64,000 bases of DNA from Cycas panzhihuaensis (lineage: Eukaryota > Cycadophyta), in contig CM041465.1 of NCBI GenBank assembly GCA_023213395.1, positions 111,793,741 through 111,857,740 on the forward strand, given 5' to 3'. The notes below the pieces were generated by a model. The model saw nothing but the letters and a program-made list of their open reading frames with translations, was not told the origin of the DNA and did no database searches. The translations under genes and the position numbers were made by a program. Below, one piece after another: positions 44,180 through 56,815 of the stretch; position 1 is the stretch's first letter, and the number at the start of each line of letters is the position of its first letter.

Positions 44180-44930
44180 ATGAGAAGAGAATTTAAACTA
44201 AAGTTTAGTAGAAAAGAAATCATTACCAATCTAACCAAGTAGTTATTAATGATTAGAAGAGGATCAAGGAGGTCTATGATGAGTTATGTAGAAAGATTTG
44301 ATTAAATTCTAAAGATGATCCCTTAAATAACAAACTAGATCCTTAAATGTAGTTAGAATGGTTTCTTGAAGGATTAGATTAGGAAATAAGATTCACGGTG
44401 ACCTATAAAAATCCTTTATCAATTAAATAAGTAAAGGCAACAACTTTGAGGATAAATGAGATTTGGAACAAATATAGTAAAGTATGAATATTTGTATTTG
44501 CTACACTTATAGCACCTATTTAACTTGTTTCCTAACCTAATCCTTAAATATAAACATTAATAAGGAATATGGAAAGTAAAGTGTAATATTGAAAAAGAAA
44601 ACAAATTAAAGGTAAAGAACCATAGAAATATGTTCTACTTAAGAGGCCAAAAGAAGAATAAGACACCATAAATAATGAGCTAGATTTTCATCTTAAAAAC
44701 ATTGAAGAATAAATAGTTAGTTTCAATGAGCTACTAGGTCTTGTGAAATGATTAAAGGAGATATTTATTTCAAAATATATAGATTGAAATATAGATATGC
44801 TCTCCCTCACTAATACGAATGGTGCAAATTTATCCATGACAATTGTTATAAGTGTCATGATAAAAGCTCAATTTGCCAAGTAAGGAGGGTAGAGGGCCAT
44901 TGCGTAGAGAACTATTTCACCTACTATAAA
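44180..44930 (+). pseudogene. Retrotransposon gag relic with eroded CCHC knuckle
   Basis: From ATG 44180 one frame runs with stops at Gln-like positions: MRREFKLKFSRKEIITNLTK, SRRSMMSYVERFD, NGFLEGLD, EIRFTVTYKNPLSIK, VKATTLRINEIWNKYSK. The F-K...G-S-x-S-V-x-x-Y...F..G-L pattern is that of a plant Gag. In another frame at 44874 CQVRRVEGHCVENY has the exact C-x2-C-x4-H-x4-C spacing with Arg and Tyr for two Cys. No pol found downstream; family unknown. Confidence 0.45.
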
Positions 44931-46936
44931 GGAAAGTTTTGAGTCTCAAAAGAATATTGCTTTATAGAAGGTACTTCTAAACTTAAGGATTCAATATGGT
45001 TTCAGTAATATAAATCTAATTTCTAATAGAAATATTGAGAAATATGTCATTCTTAAGGATTTGTTAAGGTACCCATCATAATTGAGCTTATATCAAGTCA
45101 TGAGGCTCCTTGAGAAAAAGGATATGCTTATAAAAAAGAGACAAAATAATAATCAATCCATAGTTCCATTAATGAGGTAAACATTATTAAGGCAATAATC
45201 TTTATAATCAAATATTAAAATCATCCTTTTATATATCCATGATGATGCTAGAGAACCAACATATCTATTATAAAAACTTCACCTATACTAAAATTTATGT
45301 ATCTCCCTTATTACTAGTCCATTTTTATTAAATCATATATCAAATTGAAGCTTGGGCCAAGGAATGTGATTTTTAATATAAATTAGGTATATAAAGTGGA
45401 TTCATAGCTATATAGAGTTATCAAAGACATGTACATATAGCCACCCCCAAGAAAATATTATTTAGGGCCTCAAAGTTTTATTTTTAGTTTCACTATGTAA
45501 AAGTTCCAAAAGTGGCAAAGCATAATTTTAGGATATGAAGTATTAATTATTCTTAGGAAAGGTAATTAGGGAGAATAAGTGAATTAAGGTTTTCAAAATG
45601 TACTTTATATATTATGTTAGGTAATTTTCATTTTGTAAGGGAGATATTTTAGAAAATTTACTAAAATTATAATACTTAATAATTTTTCAAAAATATAAAA
45701 TTTCTAAATTAAGAGAATTTTCACTCCAAATTAGTGGACTAATTTTAAAAGATGGTAGTTAGAAAATTTTCATGGCTAGTGGCCTCAAATTTGAATGCTT
45801 TTGGATGGTGAAGAAAGGGTATTTTTAAGTTTTTAGATTGGAAAGATAGAAATAAGATTGGATACTTGAGTACTCGTATTATTCATTTCATTCATCATCT
45901 TTACAAAGTTTGTTTAGGTGACTAGGTTTATCATATCAATTATTATTTCAGCTATGTCATCCTTATAAATGTCATGCATATTAATGAAGTGGGTTTCCAA
46001 TGTTGAAATATGATTTTTCTATATGGGAGCCATTGAAACGAGATTCACTTATTATAAATAAAAGGAATAGAATTTAATTAGGGAGCACATAGAAAGAACA
46101 ATATTAGAGAATTAGGGAATTATATGGAGGGGATAGGAAAGGGATGTTGATAGCATGTTGACTCCTAAAAATTCATAATAATTTCACATATTATAATAAA
46201 ACAAAGGTGAAATTATTATTCAAATAGCATACATGGGGTTTGAGGGTGAAATTTTAAGTTGTAGAGCCCACAAAGGTGTCTATATGTCATTATATCCTAA
46301 AAATAATGGTTAAAACTAACCTAGTAAAAATTGATCACCATGTTGCATTAATCAAAATAAGGTATATAAGTAGCTAAGGGCGGTTTTGAGCCATGTGGTT
46401 TTATTCCTCAAGGAAAATCACCTATGAAATCCTAAATGAGTAGAGGCAAAGGTTATGTATCTTAAGGTGGAGCTTTAACCTCCCCCTTTATAAAGGAAGG
46501 ATATCTTTTTTATTGTGTGCTAAGTAACAAAATATGAACTAAGTTTGTTTATTACTAAAACTACTATATATATATATATATATATATAATACACTTGAAT
46601 AAAAGTAAGGAAACAAGTCCATAAAAGTAATTAAACAAATAAATAAAAGGTTTACTTAACCTCAAGGAAGTCACAAACACCTTCCAACAAGTGGAAGGAT
46701 CATTTAGGATCCCTATTGTGAAGTAAATCTCTTAGGTTTTCCTATGCATTCACCCCCTAATGTTACTATAAAGGTAATGCCCTAACCTAAACTACTATCC
46801 CACTATAAAAGACAAGAATCTATAACGATCTAGATAAATCTTAAGAGGAAAAATAAGTGCAAGGACCCCAAAGAGCTCAAACCCTATATTATAAACCCTA
46901 TTAAGGGTTAGCCACCAGGAACTTTCCCACTTGATG
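44931..46936. other. AT-rich, no gene seen; TA microsatellite at 46565-46588
   Basis: Open frames are short on both strands. The target site of the tandem chromovirus pair lies at its right end. Confidence 0.45.
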
Positions 46937-46941
46937 ATGAC

Positions 46942-47989
46942 TGATCCAGGAGGATTTACCATATGTTTACAGGATGCAGAAAATGCTAGGCATTGGTATA
47001 ACTAAATGAGATATGGCCAAATGGTATAAAAATTATATGAAATTTTGTGTAACGGTAGAAGACACATCCCACTAGATGTGTACAAAAGGTGGGGTTCAGA
47101 AAATATCATTTGATTAGAGTTCAAGCCTTGTTTTGCATAAAATTAATCCCACTGCTAGCAAAAAAAAATAGCAAATATATATTATCATTAAATGAATAAA
47201 AATATGGCCAAATGACATCCAAATGAGCTAAAATTTTGAAGAAGAATAGGAGACATGTGTTCCTATACATGTTAAGAATTTGAGCTAAATTGGAGTTGAT
47301 TAAGGTTAGTTACAAGCCACAATGTTTAAGAATTACGTGAAGGCCACTTAGACAGCAAAAAAATAGCAAATACATATTATAATTAAATGAATAAAAATGC
47401 ATTCAAATGACATACAAATTATCTAAACATTTTAGGAAGTGGAGGGGACATGTGCTGCTATATGTGTACAAAATTTGAGCTAAATTGGAGTCTGTTAAGA
47501 TTAGTTACAAGCTATAACATTTTAAGAATTGCATGAAGGCCACTTGGACAACATGCATTCTGGTGGTTAGTGGTTATACTTGCATGATTACCACTTGTTA
47601 AACATGCAATTTTGGTTTCTTTCTATAAATTAAGTCCTATTAGGGGTTGGAGAGGTAGTTATTAGAGGTGAAAGGCACTTGACTTGGGAAGCATCCTTGG
47701 AGAAGCATTTTGGAGGGTTGGAGTCCCCCTCATGGTATAATTGTATCATTTATTCCTTGTAATTTTACCATTCTTTTACTAGTTGATTTCTCCACCATTA
47801 AATGGAGATTTTCATAGTTTAATAAAAGTATTACTCCTCATACTTTTGGATCAATATCAAGAATAAATGATTTGGTTCATGGGCTCATTGTTGTTTTGAT
47901 GTTATTGAGATTTCTACACTAACTCCCAGGATCTCAAGGAGAAAAGGTTGATAATTGACTTCTTCACCAACTAAGATCTTTTGGGATCA
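46942..47989 (+). repeat. LTR 1 of the chromovirus pair
   Basis: 1048 bp, TGATCCAGGAGG to GGGATCA. TATAAA at 47624-47629 and AATAAA at 47821-47826. Contains two to three diverged internal units of about 180 bp (AAATGAATAAAAATATGGCC start, CCACTTAGACAGC end). Confidence 0.92.
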
Positions 47990-47994
47990 TATTT

Positions 47995-48009
47995 TGGTAT
48001 TAGAGCCTG
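47995..48009 (+). other. Primer binding site, chromovirus element 1
   Basis: TGGTATTAGAGCCTG: initiator-Met type with one C-to-T change against element 2. Confidence 0.8.
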
Positions 48010-48120
48010 TGATCTTTGTTGTAGGGACTTGAATGGTACAAACAAGGAAAGGATACAAAGAGAAAGCTGAAGCTTTTCATGTGTTGCAATCACTAAGAAG
48101 ACCAAAAGAATCCAAGCACC

Positions 48121-49470
48121 ATGGATGAAAAAGAAGATGGAGAAATTAAATTTGAAAAGCTTGAGAAGAATGTAGAAGTCTTGATGCAAATGATGACCCA
48201 ACTTCTACCTCTAGTCAAGAGAAAAGGCAAAGAGAAGGAAGTTCAAGGAGGATCCACATATGACCACAACCATAAAGAGGAAGAGGAGGAGACCTTAAAG
48301 CACTCTTTTGAAGAAAGCAAGGGTACTTCATCTCATCAACCCTTCAAGGTGGAGGCAAAGTTGGATATTCCAACTTATGATGGAGAGGTAAATGCTGAAA
48401 AGTTGGACCATTCGTTGGATCAACTTGAAACCTACTTCATAATTTATGCTTATAGTAATGCTCAAAAGATTTCATTTGCTAGGATCAAGTTGTGTAAATA
48501 TGCATTGACATGGTGGAATGTATATTTTAAGACTCATGATGTATCTTCTTTTTCATGGATGGATTTTAAGAAAATAATAAAGAAGCAATACTACCCTATA
48601 GGTCATGAGGAAGACCAATGGGTCACTTGACAATATTTACACCAAGGGAGAGGTGTAAGTATCCAAGACTATACTTCTTTATTTTTTAGGCATGGCATGC
48701 TACTTGGTATTAATATGGATGAACATGTCACTCTTATGAAAATCATTGGAGGATTACATGAATACGTAAGGAAGGAACTAAGGCTTTTTAAGGTATAATC
48801 CATTGGAGAAGTAAGTAGAATGGCTATGGAAATAGAAATTAAAAGCAAGAAATCTACATTCATGTCTAAAGATTCTACTTTTACTTCTAATAAGTATGAA
48901 AAGAATCCTAAATTGTACTCATCTAAAAGGCAAGAAGGAAAGAAGAAAAGAAGTAATTTTTTTAAAAGTTCTAACTATTGTGAGCATTATGATATTAGTG
49001 GTCATATTACAGTAAAGTGTTGGAAGTTACATCTAGAGCTAAAGCTAAAGCATATCAAGGATATAGAATTAAGAAAGAAGGAAAAAGGGAAAGCACTACT
49101 TTCTGAGGTGGAGATTCAAAGTGAAGGAGAAGAAGAGAAGGTTACTCTACTTACAAATTATAAAGATGATGGTACAAGGGAGGAACTATTTTACTTGAAG
49201 CTTCAAGTAGGAAATAGTATTATTGGTGCCATTATAGATCTATAGAGCCAAACGAATTTAATATCAGAAAGTTTGGTAAAGAGCATTGGGTTGGTAACTA
49301 CTCCTCACCCTCACTCATATCCTCTTGGTTGGATCCATAAAGATGTGGAAATGCAAATATCAAAGCAATGTACACTTAAATTTTCCATCACTAATTATTT
49401 TGTTGATGAAGTAATATGTGATGTGGTTCCATTAGATGTATGCCATGTTGTGCTTGGGAGTCCCTACTTG
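48121..49470 (+). pseudogene. Gag and protease, chromovirus element 1
   Basis: Starts MDEKEDGEIKFEKLEKN. The Gag core LDIPTYDGEVNAEKLDHSLD and FARIKLCKYALTWWNVYFKT is followed by a TGA at 48628 where element 2 has Trp, and a TAA near 48796 where element 2 has Gln. The knuckle at 48979 reads CEHYDISGHITVKC (second Cys lost). The protease site AIIDL, stop at 49243, SQTNLIS is destroyed at the catalytic Gly position. Confidence 0.85.
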
Positions 49471-49515
49471 TAGGATCGAGATGTACTCTTCTATCAAAGG
49501 GAGAGAAAGTATCAG

Positions 49516-51060
49516 TTGATGAAGGATAACAAGGGCTTCATCATAAAAGCCAAAAAGAAGCACTTGGATAAGATAGCATTAATTTTAGCTACTCAAGGAA
49601 AAAGGATGATCAATGCATGTGGTAAATTCATCATCTTAATGGTAAGGAGAAAAGAAGAGCCAAGAGATGAAGAAGGTCCTTCTACTCAAACTCTTCTTAT
49701 ATCACCTAAACAAATGCAACAAATTGAGGAGTTAAAGACAAGGTATGATATTCTATTTCAACATGTTGATGGGCTACCACCAAAGAGAAAGATAGAGCAT
49801 GAAATCACTCTTGTAGGAGATGCACCATTGCCTAATGTTGCTTTATATAGGCACTCCATTATAGAGAATAATGAGATAAAGAGGCAAGTTGAGGAGTTGC
49901 TTGATCAAGGGGTTATAAGACCTTCATGTTCACCTTGTGGGTCACCAATTATCTTGGTGCTTAAGAAGGATGGAGGATGGAAAATGTATATAGGCTTTCA
50001 TGCTTTGAATAAAATTACAATTAAAAATCACTACCCTTTGCCTTGCATAGATGATTTGCTTGATCAAATTCAGCATGCTTGTTATTTTACTAAGTTGGAT
50101 TTGAAAAGTGGTTATCACCAAGTTAGGGTCAAGGAGGAGGACACATGGAAGATGGCCTTCAAAACAAAGCAAGGACTTTTTGAATAGATGGTTATGCCTT
50201 TCGGATTGTGTAATGCTCCTGCAACATTCATGAGACTAATGAATGAAATGTTAAGGCCTTACTTGGATAATTTTGTTGTTGTCTATCTTGATGACATTTT
50301 GATTTTTAGCAACATATGGGAGGAACATTTGCAGCACATAGAAGAGGTTTTAAAGACTATGGCTAAGCATCATTTGAAGCTTAATGTGAAGAAGTGTGAA
50401 TTTGGGAAGGAGAACTTGACCTTCTTAGGCTTTGTGGTTGGAGGAGGAAAGTTGAGCATCGATCCACTCAAGACTCAAGCCATCCTTAAATGGCCTAGGC
50501 CAACAAACATCACAGAGGTGAGAAGTTTCTTAGGAGCTTGTCAATACTTGAGAAAGTTTATTCTTAATTTCTCACAGGTTGCAGCACCTCTACATAGATT
50601 GACAAAATCTAATAAAAAGTTTACTTGGGGTTCCAAGGAGGAAGAAGCTTTTCTTCTTTTATGAAGAAAATTTGTGAAGCACTGGTTTTGGCAATGCCAA
50701 ATTTGCAAAGGCCTTTTGAAGTAGAAGATGATGCAAGTGGAAATATGATGGGAGTTGTCCTTATTCAAGATGGGAAGCCTATTACTTACCATTCGAAAGT
50801 CTTCACCTCTCAAGTGAAGAACTACCCAACATATGATCGAGAAATATTCGCACTTCATCAAGCATGCAAACATTGAAGGTCATACTTACTCGGAAAAGAG
50901 GTTGTAGTTCATACCGATCATAAGCCTCTTCAATTTTTACAAACCCAAAGTAAATTATAGCAAGCAAGACACATGAAGTGGATGAGTTATTTACAACAAT
51001 TCAATATTATAATTAAGTACAAAAAGAGATCTAATAACAAAATTGCTGATATGTTATCTA
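49516..51060 (+). pseudogene. Reverse transcriptase and RNase H, chromovirus element 1
   Basis: RPSCSPCGSPIILVLKKDGG, DLKSGYHQVRVKEEDTWKMA, then TAG at 50185 in place of Trp, MPFGLCNAPATFMRL and the active site YLDDILIF at 50284. One base is lost near 50662 (frame 1 to frame 3), after which RNase H reads FEVEDDASGNMMGVVLIQDG and TYDREIFALHQACKH. A TAG at 50958 is shared with element 2 (56654). Confidence 0.88.
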
Positions 51061-52583
51061 GACCACCTTGTTCCACTTCTTCTTCTACTTTTGTTTATAG
51101 TTTTCTTATGAGTTTGCAAGTGGAACCAATGCATCATGAAGAGTACAAAGACTTGTACCATGAAGATGAAGCTTTGAAGGAAGAATTAGAGAACCTAATG
51201 AAAGGAAGACCTTCCCAGCTTTCTTGGAAGGATGGTCTACTTTTCAAAGGGGAGCAGCTCTATGTTCCATCAAAAGGAGACAAGATCAAGTGGCTTAGAG
51301 AAGCCCATACTTCTAAAGTAGCTGGTCACTTTGGTATAGAGAAGACTTTAGCAAACTTAATAAGATATGTTGTATGGCCAAAAATGTAAAATGATGTAAA
51401 ATAATATGTAAAAGGATGTGTAATGTGTAATACTTCTAAGCCTTCTTCTAAAAAATTAGGATTGTATACACCACTCCTTATTCCCACTAGACCTTGGGAA
51501 AGTATCTCCATTGATTTCTTAGGGGGACTTCCCATGACTAGGAAGGAACATGATTATCTTTTTGTTGTTGTAGATAGGTTCAGTAAAATGATATGTCTAA
51601 TACCTTGTAAGAAGACAATCACATGTACAAGAGCAACTGAGTTATTCTTTGAGCATGTATGGAAGAATTTTGGCTTGCCTTCTTCCATCATTTTAGATCA
51701 GGACACTCGATTCCTTTCATCGTTTTGGAAGTCACTATGGGAGATGATGGATACCAAATTAAAGAGGAGTACAAGTTTCCATCCTCAAATAGATGGACAA
51801 ACTGAAGTAGTGAATTGAACTTTGGTACATTTATTGAGGGGATACAATTCCAAGCATCCAAAGACTTGGAATGAATCATTGGATTTTCTACAATTTGCAT
51901 TTAATAGAGTAATGCATGCATCACACTCTAAAGCACCTTTTGAAGTTTGTTTAGGATACTTACCTTAAAGTCCATTTGACTTAGAGTTTTCAATGCAATC
52001 TAAGGAAGGATCCGTCAAATAGAAGGAGGAGCATGACAAGGCTTTAAGATACTTGGAGAAGATCCAGAGAGTCCACAAAGAAGCACATGATCAACTTCTA
52101 AGGACTCAACAAAAGTACAAGGAAAGACATGATAAGCATAGGCAAGAGTGTACTTTTCAAGAAGGAGATTTATTATGGTTATACATGAGCAAGGAGAGGT
52201 TAAAAGGAGAAGGCAAGAAACTCAAACCTATAAGGTATGGACCATTCAAGATTTTGAGAAAAGTAGGTGGCAATGCTTTCCAACTTAATCTTTTACCTTT
52301 TATGCAAATATATTCAGTAGTAAATGCTGAATACTTAAAACTCTTTGAGCCCTCCATGATAGATGAGGAATAGGACCAGTTCACTTTACCTTCAGTTGAT
52401 GATTTGTATTTGGAAAGTGAGGAGCCTCTCAAGGAAGATTGTATCTTGGAGAGAAAATCTACCAAAACAAGACATAAGACACATGAATCTTTCAGGATTA
52501 GAGTAGCAGAGCAATTGCCTAGTGAGGCCAAGTGGTTTAGTAGGAAACAAGGAGAAAAACACTTCCCCCATCTCCAATTCTAA
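51061..52583 (+). pseudogene. Integrase and chromodomain-like tail, chromovirus element 1
   Basis: Zinc finger HTSKVAGHFGIEKTLANLIR and CVMCNTSK, catalytic Asp in ISIDFLGG, second Asp changed context (IILDQDTRF), Glu in QTEVVN followed by a TGA. The C-terminal RYGPFKILRKVGGNAFQLNL and MQIYSVVNAEYLKLFEPS are followed, past a TAG at 52374, by a further 69 codons ending at 52583: EDCILERKSTKTRHKTHESF then RIRVAEQLPSEAKWFSRK, which resembles a worn chromodomain (aromatic-x-I/V-x-W...P-x-E-A-x-W). Confidence 0.8.
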
Positions 52584-52608
52584 GCCAAACAAGAGTTGGT
52601 TATTTTCC

Positions 52609-52624
52609 AAGGAAGGGGGAGCCA
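52609..52624 (+). other. Polypurine tract, chromovirus element 1
   Basis: AAGGAAGGGGGAGCCA immediately before LTR 2; primer for plus-strand DNA synthesis. Confidence 0.8.
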
Positions 52625-53685
52625 TGATCCAGGAGGATCTACCATATGTTCTGTGGATGCGTAAAATTCTAGGCATTGGTATAACTGAAAGAGATATGGC
52701 CAAATGGTATCAAAATTATATGAAATTTTGTGTAAAGGTAGAAGACACATCCCACTAGATGTGTACAAGTGTTGGGATTCAAAAAGCATCATTTGATTAG
52801 AGTTCAAGCCTTGTTTTGCATAAAATTAATCCCACAGCTAGCAGAAAAAAAATAGCAAATACATATTATAATTAAATGAATAAAAATGTGGCCAATGACA
52901 TCCAAATAAGATAAAATTTTGAGGAAGAGGAGAAGACACGTGTTCCTATATGTGTAGCAAATCTGAGCTGAATTGGAGTTGGTTAAGGTCAGTTACAAGC
53001 TACAACTTTTAAGAATTACATGAAGGGTACTTGGATAGTAGAAAAACAACAAATACATATTATAATTAAATGAATAAAAATGCACACAAATGACATCTAG
53101 ATGAGCTAAAATATTCAAGAAGTGGAGGGGACATGTGAGGCTATAAGTGTACCAAATTTGGCCCAAATTAGAGTCTGTTAAGATCAGTTACAAGCTACAA
53201 TGTTTTAAGAATTACATGAAGGCTACTTGGACAACATGCATTCTGGTGGTTAGTGGTTATACTTGCATGATTGCCACTTGCTAAACATGCAATTTTGGTT
53301 TATTTCTATAAATTAAACCCTATTACGGGTTGGAGAGGTAGTTCTTGGAGGTGAAAGGCACTTGACTTGGGAAGCATCCTTGGAGAAGCATTTTGGAGGG
53401 TTGGAGTCCCCCTTATGGTATAATTGTATCATTTATTCCTTGTAATTTTACCATTCTTTTGCTAGTTGATTTCTCCACCATTAAATGGAGATTTTCATAG
53501 TTTAATAAAAGTAATACTCCTCATACTTTTAGATCAATGTCAAGAATAAATGATTTGGTGTAGAATTTCCTTTGGTAGGCTCATTGTTATTTTGATGTTA
53601 TTGAGATTTCTACACTAACTCCCAGGATCTCAAGGAGAAAAGGTTGATAATTGACTTCTTCACCAACTAAGCTCTTTTGGGATCA
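52625..53685 (+). repeat. Middle LTR (LTR 2), shared by both elements
   Basis: 1061 bp, same ends as LTR 1 and 3. TATAAA at 53307-53312, AATAAA at 53504-53509. Confidence 0.92.
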
Positions 53686-53690
53686 TATTT

Positions 53691-53705
53691 TGGTATCAGA
53701 GCTTG
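53691..53705 (+). other. Primer binding site, chromovirus element 2
   Basis: TGGTATCAGAGCTTG, five bases after the LTR end, complementary to initiator-Met tRNA. Confidence 0.85.
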
Positions 53706-53818
53706 TGATCTTTGTTGTAGGGACTTGAATGGTACAAATAAGGAAAGGATACAAAGAGAAAGATGAAGCTTTTCATGTGTTGTAATCACCAAGAAGACCA
53801 AGAAAGAATCCAAGCACC

Positions 53819-55063
53819 ATGGCTGAAAAAAAAGATGGAGAAATTAGATTTGAAAAGCTTGAGAAGAATGTAGAAGTCTTGATGCAAATGATGACCCAAC
53901 TTCTTCCTCTAGTCAAGGGAAAAGGCAAAGAGAAGGAAGTTGAAGGAGGATCCACATATGACCACAACCATGAAGAGGAAGAGGAGGAGACCTTAAAGCA
54001 CTCTTTTGAAGAAAGCAAGGGTACTTCATCTCATCAACCCTTCAAGGTGGAGGCAAAGTTGGATATTCCAACTTATGATGGAGTGGTAAATGCTAAAAAG
54101 TTGGACCATTGGTTGGATCAACTTGAAACCTACTTCACAATTTATACTTTTATTAATGCTCAAAAGCTTTCATTTGCTAGGCTCAAGTTGTGTAAACATG
54201 CATTGACATGGTGGAATGCATATTTGAAGACTCATGATGTATCTTCTTTTTCATGGATGGATTTTAAGAAAATAATAAAGAAGCAATACTATCCCATAGG
54301 TCATGAGGAAGACCAATGGGTCACTTGGCAATATTTACACCAAGGGAGAGGTGTAAGTGTCCAAGACTATACTTCTTTATTTTTTAGGCATGGCATGCTA
54401 CTTGGTATTAATATGGATGAACATGTCACTCTTACGAAATTCATTGGAAGATTACATGAATATATAAGGAAGGAACTAAGACTTTTTAAGTTTCAATCTA
54501 TTAGAAAAGTAAGTAGAATGGCTATGGCAATAGGAAGTAAAAGCAAGAAATCTACATTCATGTCTAAAGATTCTACTTTTACTTCTAATAAGTATGAAAA
54601 GAATCCTAAATTGCACTCATCTAAAAGACAAGAAGGAAAGAAGAAAAGAAGTAATTTTATTAAAAGTTCTAACTATTATGAGCATTGTGATATTAGTGGT
54701 CATATTACAATAAAGTGTTGGAAGTTACATCCAAAGCTAAAGCCAAAGCATATCAAGCATATAGAATTAAGAAAGAAGGAAAAAGGGAAAGCACTACTTT
54801 TTGAGGTGGAGATTCAAAGTGAAGGAGAAGAAGAGAAGGTTACTCTACTTACAAATTATGAAGATGATGCTAAGGAGGAACTATTTCACTTGAAGCTTCA
54901 AGTAGGAAATAGTATTATTGGTGCCATTATAGATCTGGGGAGCCAAAAGAATTTGATCTCAGAAAGTTTGGTAAAGAGCATTGGGTTGGTAACTACTCCT
55001 CACCCTCACCCATATCCTCTTGGTTGGATCCATAAAGATGTGGAAATACAAATATCAAAGTAA
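53819..55063 (+). CDS. Gag and protease, chromovirus element 2
   Basis: An intact 414-codon frame, the longest in the window. Residues 10-34 form a short coil; 37-70 are acidic; 75-230 hold the Gag core (LDIPTYDGVV at 81, LTWWNAYLKTHD at 129, FSWMDFKKIIKKQYYPIGHE at 144). A basic stretch (240-280) precedes the knuckle at 287-300, where the first Cys is Tyr287 while Cys290, His295 and Cys300 remain. The protease site IDLGSQKNLIS has Asp372. The TAA at 55061 interrupts what continues in the same frame as pol. Confidence 0.9.
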   Translation: MAEKKDGEIRFEKLEKNVEVLMQMMTQLLPLVKGKGKEKEVEGGSTYDHNHEEEEEETLKHSFEESKGTSSHQPFKVEAKLDIPTYDGVVNAKKLDHWLDQLETYFTIYTFINAQKLSFARLKLCKHALTWWNAYLKTHDVSSFSWMDFKKIIKKQYYPIGHEEDQWVTWQYLHQGRGVSVQDYTSLFFRHGMLLGINMDEHVTLTKFIGRLHEYIRKELRLFKFQSIRKVSRMAMAIGSKSKKSTFMSKDSTFTSNKYEKNPKLHSSKRQEGKKKRSNFIKSSNYYEHCDISGHITIKCWKLHPKLKPKHIKHIELRKKEKGKALLFEVEIQSEGEEEKVTLLTNYEDDAKEELFHLKLQVGNSIIGAIIDLGSQKNLISESLVKSIGLVTTPHPHPYPLGWIHKDVEIQISK

Positions 55064-56815
55064 TGTACCCTTAAATTTTCCATCACTAATGATTTTATTG
55101 ATTAAGTAATATTTGATGTGGTGCCATTAGATGTATGCCATGTTGTGCTTGGGAGTCCCTACTTATGGGACCGAGATGCACTCTTCTATTGAAGGGAGAG
55201 AAAGTAACGATTGATGAAGGATAATAAGGGCTTCATTATAAAAGCCACAAAGAAGTACTTGGATAAGATAGCATTAATTTCAACTACTCAAGCAAAAAGG
55301 ATGATCAATGCATGTGGTAAATTCGTCATCTTAATGGTAAGGAGAAAAGAAGAGCCAAGAGATGAAGAAAGTCCTTCTACTTACACTCTTCTTATATCAC
55401 CTAAACAAATGCAACAAATTGAGGAGTTAAAGACAAGGTATGATATTCTATTTCAACATGTTCATGGGCTACCAACAAAGAGAAAGATAGAGCATGAAAT
55501 CACTCTTGTAGGAGATGCACCATTGCCTAATGTTGCTTTGTATAGGCACTCCATTGTAGAGAATAATGAGATAAAGAGGCAAGTCGAGGAGTTGCTTGAT
55601 CAAGGTGTCATAAGAACTTCATGTTCACCTTGTGGGTCACCAATTGTCTTGGTGCCTAAGAAGGATGGAGGATGGAGAATGCGTATAGACTTTCGTGCTT
55701 TGAATAAAATTACAATTAAAAATTGCTACCCTTTACCTCGCATAGATGATTTGCTTGATCAAATTCAGCATGCTTGTTATTTTACTAAGTTGGATTTGAA
55801 AAGTGGTTATCACCAAGTTAGGGTCAAGGAGGAGGACACATGGAAGATGGCCTTCAAAATAAATCAAGGACTCTTTGAATGGATGGTTATGCCTTTCAGA
55901 TTGTGTAATGCTCCTGTAACATTCATGAGACTAATGAATGAAATGTTAAGGCCTTACTTGGATAATTTTATTATTGTCTATCTTGATGACATTTTGATTT
56001 TTAGCAACACATAGGAGGAACATTTGTAACACATAGAAGAAATTTGAAAGACTATGGCTAAGCATCATTTGAATCTTAATGTGAAGAAGTGTGAATTTGG
56101 TAAGGAGAACTTGATTTTCTTAGGGTTTGTGGTTGGAGGAGGAAAGTTGAGCATCGATCCACTCAAAACTCAAGCCATCCTCAAATGGCCTAGGTCAACA
56201 AACATCACAGAGGTGAGAAGTTTTTTAGGAGCTTGTTAATACTTGAGAAAGTTTATTCTTCATTTCTCATAGGTTGCAGCACCTCTACATGGATTGACAA
56301 AATCTAGTAAAAAGTTTACTTGGGGTTCCAAGGAGAAAGAAGCTTTTCTTCTTTTAAAGAAGAAAATTTGGGAAGCACCAATTTTGGAAATGCCAAATTT
56401 GCAAAGGCCTTTTGAAGTAGAAGCTAATGCAAGTGGAAATGCGATGGGAGTTGTCCTTATTCAAGATGGGAAACCTATTTCTTACCATTTGGTATTCTTC
56501 ACCCCTCAAGTGAAGAACTACCCAACATATGATCGAGAAATGTTCGCACTTCATCAAGCATGCAAGCATTGGAGGTCATACTTACTCAGAAAAGAGGTTG
56601 TAGTTCATACCGATCATAAGCCTCTTTAATTTTTACAAACCCAAAGTAAATTATAGCAAGCAAGACACATGAAGTGGATGAGTTATTTACAACAATTCAA
56701 TATTGTAATTAAGTACAAAAAGGGATCTAATAACAAAATTGTTGATATGTTATCTAGACCACCTTATTCCACTTCTTCTTCTACTTTTGTTTGTAGTTCT
56801 CTTATGAGTTTGTAA
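55064..56815 (+). pseudogene. Reverse transcriptase and RNase H, chromovirus element 2
   Basis: Same frame as gag throughout; stops at 55061, 55103, 55190, 55205, 56012, 56027, 56045, 56237, 56270, 56627, 56654 and 56813. RT: TSCSPCGSPIVLVPKKDGGW, RIDFRALNKITIKNCYPLPR, active site YLDDILIF at 55979. RNase H: FEVEANASGNAMGVVLIQDG (first Asp replaced by Asn), TYDREMFALHQACKHWRSYL, VVHTDHKPL. Confidence 0.9.
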
